From Enemella dayhoffiae (lineage in GTDB: Bacteria > Actinomycetota > Actinomycetes > Propionibacteriales > Propionibacteriaceae), in NCBI RefSeq assembly GCF_002250625.1, contig NZ_NMVQ01000045.1, forward strand, positions 1 through 64,000: a stretch of DNA of 64,000 nt, in the 5' to 3' direction. This document shows, in pieces, positions 33,878-42,879 of the stretch. Position 1 is the stretch's first letter. Each line of letters begins with the position of its first letter. The position numbers and the translations under genes are program-made. Below the pieces are notes generated by a model that made no database searches, had not been told where the DNA came from, and was given only the letters and a program-made list of their open reading frames with translations.

Positions 33878-35461
33878 ATGGTCGACATCCTGAAGCTGAT
33901 CAACCTGCGGCGTACGCCCCAGTCGCTGCGCGCCGACGCCCGACAGCAGCCCAACGCTGCCGGCGGGTTCACGTTCGTCCTCGACGACGTGGCACGGCTG
34001 CGTCGGTTCCTGATCCTGGGCACCGAGGGTGGCACCTACTACACCTCGGCCCCCGAGCTCACCTTGGACAACGCCGAGGTCGTGCTGCGGCTCTGCGCCG
34101 AGGATCCGGATTCGTTGCTGGCAACGATTCGCGAGGTCTCGGTGGGCGGTCTGGCGCCGCGTCAGCAGCCGACCCTGTTCGCGCTGGCCGCGGCCACCGC
34201 GCGCTGCGACGAGCCGTATCGTCGTCGGGCGTTGGCGATGCTGCCCGAGATCGCCCGGACCGGAACCCAGCTGTTCCTGTTCGCCGGCTATGTCGAGCAG
34301 TTCCGCGGCTGGGGTCGTGGGCTGCGTCGCGCGGTCGCGGCCTGGTACGCCGACCAGCCGCTGCAGAAGGTGGCCTACCAGGCGGTGAAGTATCGCTCTC
34401 GTGAGGGCTGGACCCACCGCGACCTGCTCCGGCTGTCGCACCCGCGCACCACCGACCCGGCCCGCCGGGCGCTGTTCGAGTGGGTGGTGCGCGGTGGTGA
34501 GCCGACCGAGGTGGCCGACGCGCTGCCGCAGGTCACCGGCTTCGTCGCCGCCCAGCGCGCCGACACCGACGAGCTGGTACGCCTGATCGACCGCCACGCG
34601 CTGACCTGGGAGATGCTCCCGGATCACGCGCTGACCCAGCCGCAGGTGTGGGATTCCCTTGTCCGCAAGGGGATGCCGATGACCGCGCTGCTGCGTCAGC
34701 TCGGCCGGTTGACCGCTCTCGGGGTGCTCGCCCCCGGGGCGGAGGTGACCGAGCTGGTGGTGGCGCAGCTGGTGGACACCGAGCGGATCCGCTCCGCCCG
34801 GGTGCACCCGCTGCAGGTGCTGATCGCCCAGCGCACCTACGCCACCGGACACGGTCTGCGCGGGTCGCTGACCTGGCGGCCGGTACCGCAGGTGATCGAC
34901 GCGCTCGAGCAGATGTTCGAGCGGGCGTTCACCACGATCCGGCCGACCGGCAAGCGGTTGCTGCTGGCCATCGACGTGTCGGCGTCGATGGACTGTGGGC
35001 ACCTCGCCGGATCCGCCATCACCCCGCGGGAGGCGGCCGCGGCGATGGCGATGGTCACCGCGCGGACCGAGTCGGCGTACCAGATGGTGGGGTTCTCGCA
35101 CCGCCTGGTGCCGCTGCCGATCTCCCCACGGCAGCGGATGGACCACGTCGTCACGGCGATGCGGTCGGTGCGGATGGGCGCGACCGACTGCGCGTTGCCG
35201 ATGCAGTTCGCGCTGCGTCGCAAGCTCGCGGTCGACGCGTTCGTGGTCTTCACCGACAACGAGACCTGGTTCGGGGACGAGCACCCGCACCAGGCGCTCC
35301 AGCGCTACCGCACCGCGACGGGCATCCCGGCGCGGCTGGTGGTGGTCGGCATGACCGGAACCCTTTCCACGATTGCCGATCCCGACGACGCGGGAATGCT
35401 GGACGTGGTCGGTTTCGACGCCTCGGCGCCGTCGGTGATGGCCGACTTCATCCGCGGTTGA
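33878..35461 (+). CDS. rsr: Ro60/Rsr ortholog, TROVE domain with C-terminal vWA
   Basis: This ring-shaped RNA-binding protein (527 aa) binds Y RNAs and misfolded or single-stranded RNA ends. Residues 10-340 are the alpha-helical TROVE repeats (KVAYQAVKYRSREGWTHRDL and LRLSHPRTTDPARRALFEWV). Residues 360-527 form a vWA domain with an intact metal site: DVSAS (Asp366, Ser368, Ser370), Thr436 in GATDCALPM and Asp460 in VFTDNETW. The C-terminus IADPDDAGMLDVVGFD is strikingly like animal Ro60. The ATG at 33878 was chosen with GAGGAGG 8 nt upstream. In known bacteria Rsr works with exoribonucleases such as PNPase through a Y RNA tether. The two RNA candidates upstream fit that. No rtcBA genes are nearby. 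Confidence 0.94.
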   Translation: MVDILKLINLRRTPQSLRADARQQPNAAGGFTFVLDDVARLRRFLILGTEGGTYYTSAPELTLDNAEVVLRLCAEDPDSLLATIREVSVGGLAPRQQPTLFALAAATARCDEPYRRRALAMLPEIARTGTQLFLFAGYVEQFRGWGRGLRRAVAAWYADQPLQKVAYQAVKYRSREGWTHRDLLRLSHPRTTDPARRALFEWVVRGGEPTEVADALPQVTGFVAAQRADTDELVRLIDRHALTWEMLPDHALTQPQVWDSLVRKGMPMTALLRQLGRLTALGVLAPGAEVTELVVAQLVDTERIRSARVHPLQVLIAQRTYATGHGLRGSLTWRPVPQVIDALEQMFERAFTTIRPTGKRLLLAIDVSASMDCGHLAGSAITPREAAAAMAMVTARTESAYQMVGFSHRLVPLPISPRQRMDHVVTAMRSVRMGATDCALPMQFALRRKLAVDAFVVFTDNETWFGDEHPHQALQRYRTATGIPARLVVVGMTGTLSTIADPDDAGMLDVVGFDASAPSVMADFIRG

Positions 35462-35486
35462 GGCCGGGTCGAAACGAGCCGGGGGT

Positions 35487-35522
35487 GGCCCGGAAGTTCA
35501 CGCGTTGCTGAGCTTCCGGGCC
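35487..35522. terminator. Hairpin between the convergent Ro60 and CYTH-CHAD genes
   Basis: GGCCCGGAAG (35487-35496) pairs perfectly with CTTCCGGGCC (35513-35522) over a 16-nt loop. The right arm lies in the last codons of the CYTH-CHAD gene. It could stop transcription from both sides. Confidence 0.45.
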
Positions 35523-36988
35523 GCCTTCAGCGCCGCGACGGCAGGGCCGCGGGCGGACTCCTCGCGTTCCACCAGTCGCTGGTGCAGCACGCCATAGGTG
35601 AACGAGGACTCGCCCGCGGCCGTGGCCGCCTCGGCGAGTTCGCGCAGCCGTTCGCGGATCACCACACAGTCCTGCACCACGCCGAGGGTCTCGGTGACCT
35701 GTTCCCAGGCGCCGGCCATCGCGGCCGCCTCGTCACCGCACACGTCGATCGACGCCTCCCACGCATACCGCGCGGCCTTGGCGCGTTTGCGGGTGAGGTG
35801 CCACGCCTCCTCGGCCTCGGCCCCCTCGAGCCCGCGGGCCCGCCGCCACGCCTTGGCCACCCGCCGATCGACCCGCCCGAGCAGCTCGGGCAGCACCCCC
35901 TTGGCCCGCGCGCCGGCATAGTCGGTGAACGGCGGATCGGTGACCAGATCGAGCAGACTCGTTGCCAGCCTGGAAAACCGGGCCGAGTCGAGCGCCTTGA
36001 CCAACTCACGGTGCGCCCGCCGGTGCTGCTCGTCGAGGGTGTTCTCGATCCGCTCGGCGACCGGGCTGATCACGCTGTCTGCGGGCAACGCGTTCAGCTC
36101 ACCGCGGAGCTGATCGCGCAGCACCTCGGCATCCCGCGGGGCGCCGAGCATCCCCGCCAGCCACTTCAGTTCGGCCCGGAGCTGGTCGGTGACCTCGCGG
36201 TCCATCAGCGCACGGAAGGTGCGCAGGGCGCTGCGCAGCCGCCGGGTGGCGACCCGCATCTTGTGCACCGAGTCGGGAACGTCGGCGCGCACGTCGGCCT
36301 CACGGTTCTGGATCACCCCGACCTGGTCGGCCAGGTGGGCGCCGATCACCTGGGCCGCGGTCGCCTTGCGCGGGCGTGCCGGACGGTCGGCCTCCGCCAA
36401 CTGCTCACCCAACGCCTGGACCAGCTTCGACACCGACTCCGAGACGGGTACGCCGGCCTCCGCGAACCGGGCGGTGATCCGGTCCAGCAGCTCCACTCTG
36501 CCGCGGGTCAGCTCCACCTCCAGCTCGCGCCAGCTGCATTCCTCGCCCCGGCGTACCGCGGTCACCTTGTCGTCGCAGAGCATCGCCAGCGACCCGCCGC
36601 GCGGGCCGGTCAGCTGGGTCTCGGTGCGGTTGGTGCGCAGTTCCAGCACCGGCACCAGGGGAGCGGCGCCGATGATGTCGGTGACCTGCTCGCGCAGCGC
36701 CGTGGGCACCAGCCGTGCCGCCGAACCGGTGGTCAGCGGGAGTCCGACCTCGGTGCGGCTGTCGCCGTCACCGGGCAGCTTGAGGTGCCAGCCGGCGTCG
36801 TTTCCTCCGGTACGCCGCCGCAGCGTCCGCCGGTTGCGGGCCAGCAGCAGGTCGGGGGTGTCGTAGTAGACGGCCTGCAACCGGTGCCGCTCGGTCTCGC
36901 CGAGGCGTACCAACTCGGAGAGGTCGGGTACCTGCTGCCCGTCCTCGATCCGGAACTTCCGCTCGGTCTCGGTGGCCCTGGTGGCCAT
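35498..36988 (-). CDS. CYTH and CHAD domain protein
   Basis: This 496-aa protein has an N-terminal CYTH triphosphate-tunnel domain (ATETERKFRIEDG with the ExExK-type motif, then RRRTGGNDAGWHLKLPG and WRELEVELTRGRVELLDRI). A C-terminal CHAD helical domain contains conserved His and Arg (VHKMRVATRRLRSALRTFRA; HLTRKRAKAARYAWEAS). CYTH domains act on triphosphates such as inorganic tripolyphosphate. CHAD domains bind polyphosphate. A role in phosphate-polymer metabolism is therefore likely, but the exact reaction is not shown. The ATG has AAGGGAG upstream. It follows the hydrolase gene by 12 nt and is probably co-transcribed with it. Confidence 0.93.
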   Translation of the reverse strand: MATRATETERKFRIEDGQQVPDLSELVRLGETERHRLQAVYYDTPDLLLARNRRTLRRRTGGNDAGWHLKLPGDGDSRTEVGLPLTTGSAARLVPTALREQVTDIIGAAPLVPVLELRTNRTETQLTGPRGGSLAMLCDDKVTAVRRGEECSWRELEVELTRGRVELLDRITARFAEAGVPVSESVSKLVQALGEQLAEADRPARPRKATAAQVIGAHLADQVGVIQNREADVRADVPDSVHKMRVATRRLRSALRTFRALMDREVTDQLRAELKWLAGMLGAPRDAEVLRDQLRGELNALPADSVISPVAERIENTLDEQHRRAHRELVKALDSARFSRLATSLLDLVTDPPFTDYAGARAKGVLPELLGRVDRRVAKAWRRARGLEGAEAEEAWHLTRKRAKAARYAWEASIDVCGDEAAAMAGAWEQVTETLGVVQDCVVIRERLRELAEAATAAGESSFTYGVLHQRLVEREESARGPAVAALKAARKLSNA

Positions 36989-37000
36989 TGAACGCTCCCT

Positions 37001-37885
37001 TCAGCTGGTCCGGGCCGCGGACGCGACGGCGTCCAGCCCGGGCTCGGCCATGATGATCGTGTAGTGGTTGCTGCCCGGCACCTCCCGCACCTCGAACCGG
37101 GGCAGGTCCGCGGCCCGCTCGGCGACCGCCGCGGCCGGATAGAGCCCTTCCGGCTGGTCCAGCAGGCCCCGCTCGGCGCGCAGGAAGACGGTCGGATGCT
37201 GCAGCGCAGCCAACGCCGCGGCCACCGAGGCGCCGCCCTGCACCTCTCGGGAATCGGCCACCATCGCCTCGACCGCCGTGGCCGGCCGCAGGTGTGGCGC
37301 CTGCCCGACCAGGTCATAGCTCAGATAGCGCTCCAGCGCCGCGTCCCAGTGGTCGGCGAACGCCGGGTGGGCGCGCCAGAAGTCCAGGTAGGCGCGCTCG
37401 CTCGGGAACTCCCGGCTGAGCCGCTCGGCCGCGGGACCGAGCACCGCCTGGATCGCCTGCTCCGGGTCCATCCCCGGTGGCAGCGGCAGCGGCAGACCGC
37501 CGTCGACGAGCACCAACCGGGACACCAGCTCGGGGTGTCGATGCGCGAGCACCACCGCGACGAACGCGCCCATGGAGTGACCGACGACAACCACCGGCTC
37601 CTCGACCCCGACCGTCGCGAGCAGGGCGGCCAGGTCGTCGGCGTGACTGACCATGCCCCAGGGCCCGGGCAGGGTGTTGCTGCGACCCCGGCCGCGCAGG
37701 TCGGGGGCGATCACCCGATGCCCGGGCAGCGCGTCGGCCAGTTGCTGCCAGGCCAGGTGGGAGGCGGTGATGCCGTGGATCGCCAGCACCGTTGGCGCCT
37801 GTGCGGCGTCCTGCTCCGGAGTCCAGATGCCGGCCCGCAGCGTCCCGCCCCGCACCGGCGCGTCGACGGTGCGGTGGTCGCTCAT
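37001..37885 (-). CDS. Alpha/beta-hydrolase
   Basis: This is a single alpha/beta-hydrolase domain of 294 aa. The oxyanion region is VLAIHGITASHLAWQQLADA. The nucleophile elbow is VVVGHSMGAFVAVVLAH (Ser). A block APDLRGRGRSNTLPG follows the family pattern. The catalytic His is in VPGSNHYTIIM near the C-terminus. A lid region precedes the catalytic acid. Substrate is unknown. The ATG overlaps the stop of the SDR gene upstream (ATGA, 37882-37885), so the pair are coupled. Esters or lactones linked to hydroxybutyrate metabolism are possible but speculative. Confidence 0.88.
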   Translation of the reverse strand: MSDHRTVDAPVRGGTLRAGIWTPEQDAAQAPTVLAIHGITASHLAWQQLADALPGHRVIAPDLRGRGRSNTLPGPWGMVSHADDLAALLATVGVEEPVVVVGHSMGAFVAVVLAHRHPELVSRLVLVDGGLPLPLPPGMDPEQAIQAVLGPAAERLSREFPSERAYLDFWRAHPAFADHWDAALERYLSYDLVGQAPHLRPATAVEAMVADSREVQGGASVAAALAALQHPTVFLRAERGLLDQPEGLYPAAAVAERAADLPRFEVREVPGSNHYTIIMAEPGLDAVASAARTS

Positions 37886-38634
37886 TTGGCGGTCCAGCCG
37901 CCGTCGGCGACGAAGTTGCTGCCGGTGATCATCCCCCCGTGCGGGCCGGCGAGAAAGGCGATCATCGCGCCGAGGTCCTCTGGGGCGACGAACTTTTTGA
38001 TCGCGTGCGGGGCGAGCATCACCTTCTCGGCGACCTCGTCCTCACTCATGTTGTGCGCCCGGGCCTGGTCGGGGACCTGCTTGGCGACCAGCTCGGTCCA
38101 GGCGTACCCGGGGTTGACGCAGACGCTGGTGACGCCGTGCTCGGCGCCCTCGAGGGCGGTCACCTTGGAGAGTCCCTCCAGCCCGTGCTTCGCGGAGACG
38201 TACGCCGACTTGTAGGCGGAGGCGACCAGGCCGTGCACCGAGGACACGTTGATGATCCGGCCGAACGAGTTGGCGTACATGTGCGGCAGGCTGGCGCGGA
38301 TCAGCAGGAAGGGCGCCTCCAGCATGACCCGGTGCAGCAGTCGCCAGCGCTCGGGGTCGAACTCCTGGATCGGGGAGACCTGCTGCATGCCGGCGTTGTT
38401 GACCAGGATGTCGGCGTCCAGCCGAAGGTCCTCCAGGGCGCGGGTGTCACCCAGATCGCACACCCACGCCTCACCGCCCACCTCGTCGGCGACCTGCTGG
38501 GCGGCCTCGGCGTTCAGATCAGCCACCACGACGTGGGCCCCCTCGGCCGCCAGGGCCCGGGAAGCGGCGGCGCCGATGCCGGCACCGCCACCGGTGACGA
38601 TCGCCTTGCGGCCCTCAAGTGTCTGCTCGCTCAT
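37882..38634 (-). CDS. SDR oxidoreductase, 3-hydroxybutyrate dehydrogenase-like
   Basis: This short-chain dehydrogenase of 250 aa has the nucleotide motif AIVTGGGAGIGAAASRALA, the NNAG motif in DILVNNAGMQQVSPIQE, and catalytic Ser/Tyr/Lys in NVSSVHGLVASAYKSAYVSAKHG. The QQVSPIQEF region, the substrate-loop CVNPGYAWTELVAKQVPDQ and the end GSNFVADGGWTAK resemble D-3-hydroxybutyrate dehydrogenases, which make acetoacetate. Close SDR families look alike, so the substrate is tentative. The ATG has GGAGG upstream. An 8-bp repeat array lies in its leader. Confidence 0.85.
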   Translation of the reverse strand: MSEQTLEGRKAIVTGGGAGIGAAASRALAAEGAHVVVADLNAEAAQQVADEVGGEAWVCDLGDTRALEDLRLDADILVNNAGMQQVSPIQEFDPERWRLLHRVMLEAPFLLIRASLPHMYANSFGRIINVSSVHGLVASAYKSAYVSAKHGLEGLSKVTALEGAEHGVTSVCVNPGYAWTELVAKQVPDQARAHNMSEDEVAEKVMLAPHAIKKFVAPEDLGAMIAFLAGPHGGMITGSNFVADGGWTAK

Positions 38635-38648
38635 GCTGCTCCTCCCTG

Positions 38649-38696
38649 TCGGCCCGTCGGCCCGTCGCCCCGTCGCACTGTCGTCCTGTCGTGCGG
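38649..38696. repeat. Six 8-bp units (TCGGCCCG type) in the SDR leader
   Basis: TCGGCCCG, TCGGCCCG, TCGCCCCG, TCGCACTG, TCGTCCTG and TCGTGCGG follow each other without gaps. It lies just upstream of the ribosome site of the SDR gene. Confidence 0.7.
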
Positions 38697-38726
38697 AGGG
38701 CGGGCCGCTCCGCGGCATCCTTCAGG

Positions 38727-39338
38727 CTACCGTCTGGGCCACACGCCCGAGCTGCCCCTGCGGTGCGAGTCGACCAGATGGGTGTCAACGATCCCGACGG
38801 CCTCCATCAGCGCGAACATGGTGGTCGGACCGACGAACCGGAAGCCGCGCCGCTTCAACGCCCTGGACAGCGCCACCGACTCGGGGGAGGTGGTCGGGAT
38901 CTCCGCCAGCGTCCGCGGGGCCGGGGTCTCGGCCGGTTGGTGCGACCAGATCAGCTCGACCAGCCCCTCCTGCTCACGCAGCGCCACCGTCGCCGCGGCG
39001 TTGCCGATCGTGGCCAGGATCTTGGCGCGGTTGCGGACGATCCCGGCGTCGGCGAGCAGCCGTTCGACGTCGCGGTCACCGAACGCGGCGACCGCGTCCG
39101 GGTCGAAGTGGGCGAACGCGGCGCGGAAGTTGTCCCGCTTGCGCAGGATCGTCGCCCAACTCAACCCCGCCTGGAATCCCTCGAGGCTGAGCCGCTCGAA
39201 CAGGCCCTGCTCATCGCGGATCGGCATGCCCCACTCGGTGTCGTAGTAGGCGCGCAGCAGCGGATCGCTGGCCGCCCACACCGGACGCGCCAACCCGTCG
39301 TCGCCGATCACCACAGCCGGCTCGCTCACCTCATCCAC
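38727..39338 (-). CDS. DNA-3-methyladenine glycosylase I-like protein with lost zinc ligands
   Basis: This helix-hairpin-helix DNA repair glycosylase of the Tag family (203 aa) has the block YDTEWGMPIRDEQGLFERLS and the active-site region LEGFQAGLSWATILRKRDNF (catalytic-pocket Glu). The ALKKRGFKFVG-like block is ALSRALKRRGFRFVGPTTMF. Compared with E. coli Tag as I recall it, three of the four structural zinc ligands are changed: the N-terminal Cys is Pro (RPVW), the next His is Tyr (AYYDTEWG) and the C-terminal Cys is Ser (THLVDS). The GTG start at 39338 is uncertain; a GTG at 39329 also fits. It is divergent from the APC permease. Confidence 0.9.
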   Translation of the reverse strand: MDEVSEPAVVIGDDGLARPVWAASDPLLRAYYDTEWGMPIRDEQGLFERLSLEGFQAGLSWATILRKRDNFRAAFAHFDPDAVAAFGDRDVERLLADAGIVRNRAKILATIGNAAATVALREQEGLVELIWSHQPAETPAPRTLAEIPTTSPESVALSRALKRRGFRFVGPTTMFALMEAVGIVDTHLVDSHRRGSSGVWPRR

Positions 39339-39367
39339 CTCGTCGCTCGTCGTTCACCTGCGCTGCC

Positions 39368-39373
39368 TAGTCT
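39368..39373 (+). promoter_or_regulatory. Leaderless -10 box of the APC permease gene
   Basis: TAGTCT lies 7 nt before the GTG at 39381. There is no ribosome site, and this spacing sets the start choice. Confidence 0.5.
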
Positions 39374-39380
39374 GACGGCC

Positions 39381-40652
39381 GTGACCGACAACGGGCAGCC
39401 CGGGCTGAAACGGCAACTGCGGCTGGGCGACGCCGTGTTCATCGGACTGGGTTCGATGATCGGGGCCGGGGTGTTCGCGGTGTGGGTGCCCGCGGCCCAG
39501 GTGGCCGGGGTGTGGCTGCTGCTCGGGCTGGCGATCGCGCTGATGGTGGCCTACTGCAACGCGACGTCCTCGGCCCAGCTCGCCGCGCAGTATCCGACCT
39601 CGGGCGGCACCTACGTCTATGGCCAGGAGCGGCTGGGGGAATGGCCGGGATTCCTTGCCGGGTGGGGATTCGTGGTCGGCAAGACCGCCTCGGTGGCGGC
39701 AATGGCGCTCACCTTCGGGCAATATCTGGCGACCGCATTGGGGGTGCCCGACATCGCGACGATCGGCCGCTCGCTGGCGATGGCGGCGGTGCTGGTGCTG
39801 GCCGCGGTGAACTGTTTGGGGGTGACCCGCACCGCCCGGCTGACTCGGATCATCGTGGTGATCGTGCTGGCGGTGCTGGTGGTCGCCATGGTCAACAACG
39901 TGGCCTGGCCGATGTGGGGGTGGGTGCGCCTCGCCGAGCCCGGCCCGATCGGCCCCTATCAGGTGCTGCAGTCGGCCGGGCTGTTGTTCTTCGCGTTCGC
40001 CGGTTATGCCCGGATCGCCACCATGGGCGAGGAGGTGGTCGAGCCCCGGCGGACGATCCCGCGGGCGATCCTGATCGCGCTGTCGCTGACCGCGGTCGTC
40101 CATTTCGTCGTGGGTGCGGTGCTGCTTCGCGGCGGCGCCCAGTGGATCGCTTCTGCCCAGGCTCCGCTGGCACTCTCGCGCTGGCACTCGGTGACCCTGG
40201 TGGTCACCGTCGGCGCGGCGCTGGCCACGGCCGGCGCGATGTTGAACCTGATGACCGGGATCGGCCGGACCACCCTGGCGATGGCCCGCAACCGTGATCT
40301 GCCCGGGTGGTTGGCCGTCATCGAGCCGCGTCATCAGGTGCCGCGGCGGGCGGAGGTGGTGCTGGCGGTGGTGGTGTGCGCGCTGCTGCTGATCGGTGAC
40401 CTGCGCACGGTGATCGGCTTCTCCAGCTTCGGCGTACTGATCTACTACTGCATCGCCAACCTGGCCGCGCTGACCCAGGGCCCGGCCGACCGTCGCTTCG
40501 GCAAACCGCTGCAGGTGCTGGGTGCGGTGCTGTGCCTGGTGCTCGTGGCCACCCTGCCCTGGCAGTCGGTGGTCGGCGGTCTGATCATGTACGCCGTCGG
40601 CGCGGCGTACCGGCTGCTCACCCGCGCCCACCGGAAGCACCTCGCCCCCTGA
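39381..40652 (+). CDS. APC-superfamily amino acid permease
   Basis: This 423-aa membrane transporter has about 12 hydrophobic segments. The first helix has the APC signature GDAVFIGLGSMIGAGVFAVW. The TSGGTYVYGQERLGEW block follows helix 2, and ATMGEEVVEPRRTIPRAI marks the loop after helix 6. Members are proton-coupled amino acid or polyamine carriers. The substrate is not readable. A much longer open frame extends upstream, but it lies antisense to the Tag gene. GTG 39381 is supported by the TAGTCT box. It stands alone, with a hairpin after its stop. Confidence 0.88.
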   Translation: MTDNGQPGLKRQLRLGDAVFIGLGSMIGAGVFAVWVPAAQVAGVWLLLGLAIALMVAYCNATSSAQLAAQYPTSGGTYVYGQERLGEWPGFLAGWGFVVGKTASVAAMALTFGQYLATALGVPDIATIGRSLAMAAVLVLAAVNCLGVTRTARLTRIIVVIVLAVLVVAMVNNVAWPMWGWVRLAEPGPIGPYQVLQSAGLLFFAFAGYARIATMGEEVVEPRRTIPRAILIALSLTAVVHFVVGAVLLRGGAQWIASAQAPLALSRWHSVTLVVTVGAALATAGAMLNLMTGIGRTTLAMARNRDLPGWLAVIEPRHQVPRRAEVVLAVVVCALLLIGDLRTVIGFSSFGVLIYYCIANLAALTQGPADRRFGKPLQVLGAVLCLVLVATLPWQSVVGGLIMYAVGAAYRLLTRAHRKHLAP

Positions 40653-40661
40653 CCCGTGCCT

Positions 40662-40683
40662 CGCCCCCGATAGACCGGGGGCG
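40662..40683 (+). terminator. Hairpin after the APC permease gene
   Basis: CGCCCCCG (40662-40669) pairs perfectly with CGGGGGCG (40676-40683) over a 6-nt loop, 9 nt past the stop. There is no T-run. Confidence 0.55.
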
Positions 40684-40762
40684 TCGCACCACTTGGGGAG
40701 CGTCGCGACAGGGCCCTTGATCTGCCCGGGAAGAAAACCTCCGGGCCCGGGGTTGCACGGGC

Positions 40763-41458
40763 ATGAAGATCGACATCTGGTCCGACATCGTGTGCCCGTT
40801 CTGCTATCTCGGCAAGCGGGAGCTGGAGCTGGCGCTGGCCGACTTCGAGCACCGCGACCAGGTGCAGATCAGCTGGCGCAGCTTCGAGCTCGACCCGACG
40901 ATCGAGCCGGTCTCGGACAACACACTCGTGCAGAAGATCGCCAGCAAATACGGCATCAGCGAGGCCGAGTCGGAGCAGTCCCAACGGCAGATCGCCGAGC
41001 GGGCGGCCAGCCTGGGGCTGACCTTCAACTGGCAGCAGGCCCGGTTCGGGAATACCTTCGACGCGCACCGGCTGGTGCACCTGGCAAGGGAGCTCGGGCT
41101 GGAGCAGCAGGCGTACGAGCTCCTGTTGCGCGCCTATTTCACCGACGGCGTGGCGGTCGGCGATCCGGCGGAGTTGCAGCGGCTGGGTGAGGAGATCGGG
41201 CTTCCCGAACAGCGGGTACGCCGGTTGCTCAGCTCCGACGAGTTCGCCGCAGCGGTGCGCGCGGACGAACAAGAAGCCCGTTCCCTGGGCATCTCCGGGG
41301 TGCCGTTCTTCGTCTTCGCCGACCGGTACGCCGTGTCCGGCGCCCAGCCGCAAGAGGTGTTCGCCAACGCGCTCGCCAAAGCATGGCAGGACACCCACCC
41401 GGCCGGACTGATCGACGTCGGGCCCTCCGGCGAAGCGTGCGGCCCCGACGGCTGCTGA
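40763..41458 (+). CDS. FrnE-like DsbA-family oxidoreductase
   Basis: This 231-aa thioredoxin-fold protein has a helical insert. The redox motif is at the N-terminus, DIWSDIVCPFCYLGKRELE (Cys-Pro-Phe-Cys). The cis-Pro block SLGISGVPFFVFADRYAVSG and the AQPQEVFANAL helix are typical of FrnE. FrnE proteins are cytoplasmic disulfide isomerases or oxidoreductases, some linked to stress resistance. There is no signal peptide, in agreement with that. A C-terminal Cys pair (ACGPDGC) is an extra feature. It is convergent with pntB, with stops 5 nt apart. Confidence 0.92.
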   Translation: MKIDIWSDIVCPFCYLGKRELELALADFEHRDQVQISWRSFELDPTIEPVSDNTLVQKIASKYGISEAESEQSQRQIAERAASLGLTFNWQQARFGNTFDAHRLVHLARELGLEQQAYELLLRAYFTDGVAVGDPAELQRLGEEIGLPEQRVRRLLSSDEFAAAVRADEQEARSLGISGVPFFVFADRYAVSGAQPQEVFANALAKAWQDTHPAGLIDVGPSGEACGPDGC

Positions 41459-41463
41459 GCCGA

Positions 41464-42876
41464 TCACAGGGCGGCGAGGATGTCCTCCACGCGCTGCTTG
41501 GCGTCACCGAACAGCATCTGCGTGTTCTCCCGGAAGAACAGCGGATTCTGCACCCCGGCGTACCCGGTCGCCATCGACCGCTTGAACACGATCACCTCCC
41601 GAGCCCGCCACACCTCCAGCACCGGCATGCCGGCGATCGGGGAGTTCGGCTCCTCCAGGGCTGCCGGGTTGACCGTGTCGTTGGCGCCGATCACCAGCAC
41701 CGCATCGGTTTCGGGGAAGTCGTCGTTGATCTCGTCCATCTCCAGCACGATGTCGTAGGGCACCTTCGCCTCGGCCAGCAGCACGTTCATGTGTCCCGGC
41801 AACCGACCCGCCACCGGGTGGATCGCGAATCGCACCTCGACCCCGCTCTCGCGCAGTCGACGGGTCAGCTCGGCCACCGGATATTGCGCCTGGGCCACCG
41901 CCATCCCATAACCGGGCGCGATCACCACCGACCGCGACCTCTTGAGCAGCGCCGCCACGTCGGCTGCGCTGGTCTCCCGGTGCTCCCCATAGTCGCGGTC
42001 GGCATCAGCGGTCACCGCGCCGTCGGAGCCGAAGCCACCGGCGATCACCGAGACGAACGACCGGTTCATCGCCCGGCACATCAGATAGGACAGGATCGCA
42101 CCCGACGACCCGACCAGGGCGCCGGTGACGATCAGCAGGTCGTTCTCCAGCATGAATCCCGCCGCCGCGGCCGCCCAACCGGAATAGGAGTTCAGCATCG
42201 ACACCACCACCGGCATGTCCCCGCCGCCGATGCTCGCCACCAGGTGGAAACCGATCGCGAGCGCGATCAACGTCATCAGCAGCAGCGGGATCAACGACGG
42301 CGCCGCCAGGAACCACACCAGCAATCCCGCGCAGGCGATCAGCCCGAGCAGGTTCAGCAGGTGCCGGACCGGCAGCACCAGCGGGGACGACTTCATCCGG
42401 CCGCTCAGCTTGGCCCAGGCGACCAGCGATCCGGTCAACGTGATCGCACCGATGAACACCCCGAGGAACACCTCGACCAGGTGCACCGGATCGCGGCCTT
42501 CCTCGGCCAGGAAGGAGTTCACGCCGACCAGCACCGCCGCCAGACCGACGAACGAGTGCAGCAGCGCGACCAGTTCCGGCATCCCGGTCATCGCGACCGT
42601 GCGGGCCCGCCAGCCGCCGATCACCGCGCCGATCGACATCGCCAGCGCGATCAGGATCGCGGTCACCACCAGGTTGGAGCTGCCACCGATCTCGTGCGCG
42701 TGCTGCAGCCCGAGCACGATGGTCGCGCCGACCGCCAGCACCATTCCGATCACCCCGGCCAGGTTGCCGCGGCGGGCCGTCTCGTGCCGGGACAGCCCGG
42801 CCAGCGAGGCGATGAACAGCAGCGCGGCCAAGATGTAGACGACCCGCACCGCACCGGCGACCAGCTCAGTCGGCAT
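41464..42876 (-). CDS. pntB: NAD(P) transhydrogenase subunit beta
   Basis: This beta chain of the proton-translocating transhydrogenase (470 aa) transfers hydride between NADH and NADP+ using the proton gradient. The first half is membranous with about nine helices ([20 protein letters not shown] start). The NADP-binding domain III has [20 protein letters not shown], a [10 protein letters not shown] signature, and [14 protein letters not shown] near the end. The gene begins 3 nt after the pntA stop, so the two form one operon and probably make NADPH for biosynthesis. Confidence 0.95.
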   Translation of the reverse strand: MPTELVAGAVRVVYILAALLFIASLAGLSRHETARRGNLAGVIGMVLAVGATIVLGLQHAHEIGGSSNLVVTAILIALAMSIGAVIGGWRARTVAMTGMPELVALLHSFVGLAAVLVGVNSFLAEEGRDPVHLVEVFLGVFIGAITLTGSLVAWAKLSGRMKSSPLVLPVRHLLNLLGLIACAGLLVWFLAAPSLIPLLLMTLIALAIGFHLVASIGGGDMPVVVSMLNSYSGWAAAAAGFMLENDLLIVTGALVGSSGAILSYLMCRAMNRSFVSVIAGGFGSDGAVTADADRDYGEHRETSAADVAALLKRSRSVVIAPGYGMAVAQAQYPVAELTRRLRESGVEVRFAIHPVAGRLPGHMNVLLAEAKVPYDIVLEMDEINDDFPETDAVLVIGANDTVNPAALEEPNSPIAGMPVLEVWRAREVIVFKRSMATGYAGVQNPLFFRENTQMLFGDAKQRVEDILAAL

Positions 42877-42879
42877 CGC

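Noticed and set aside
33593-35290. Antisense open frame across the Ro60 gene and tRNA-like region
   Set aside because: It has no start signal or family resemblance and mirrors the Ro60 codons and the RNA region.
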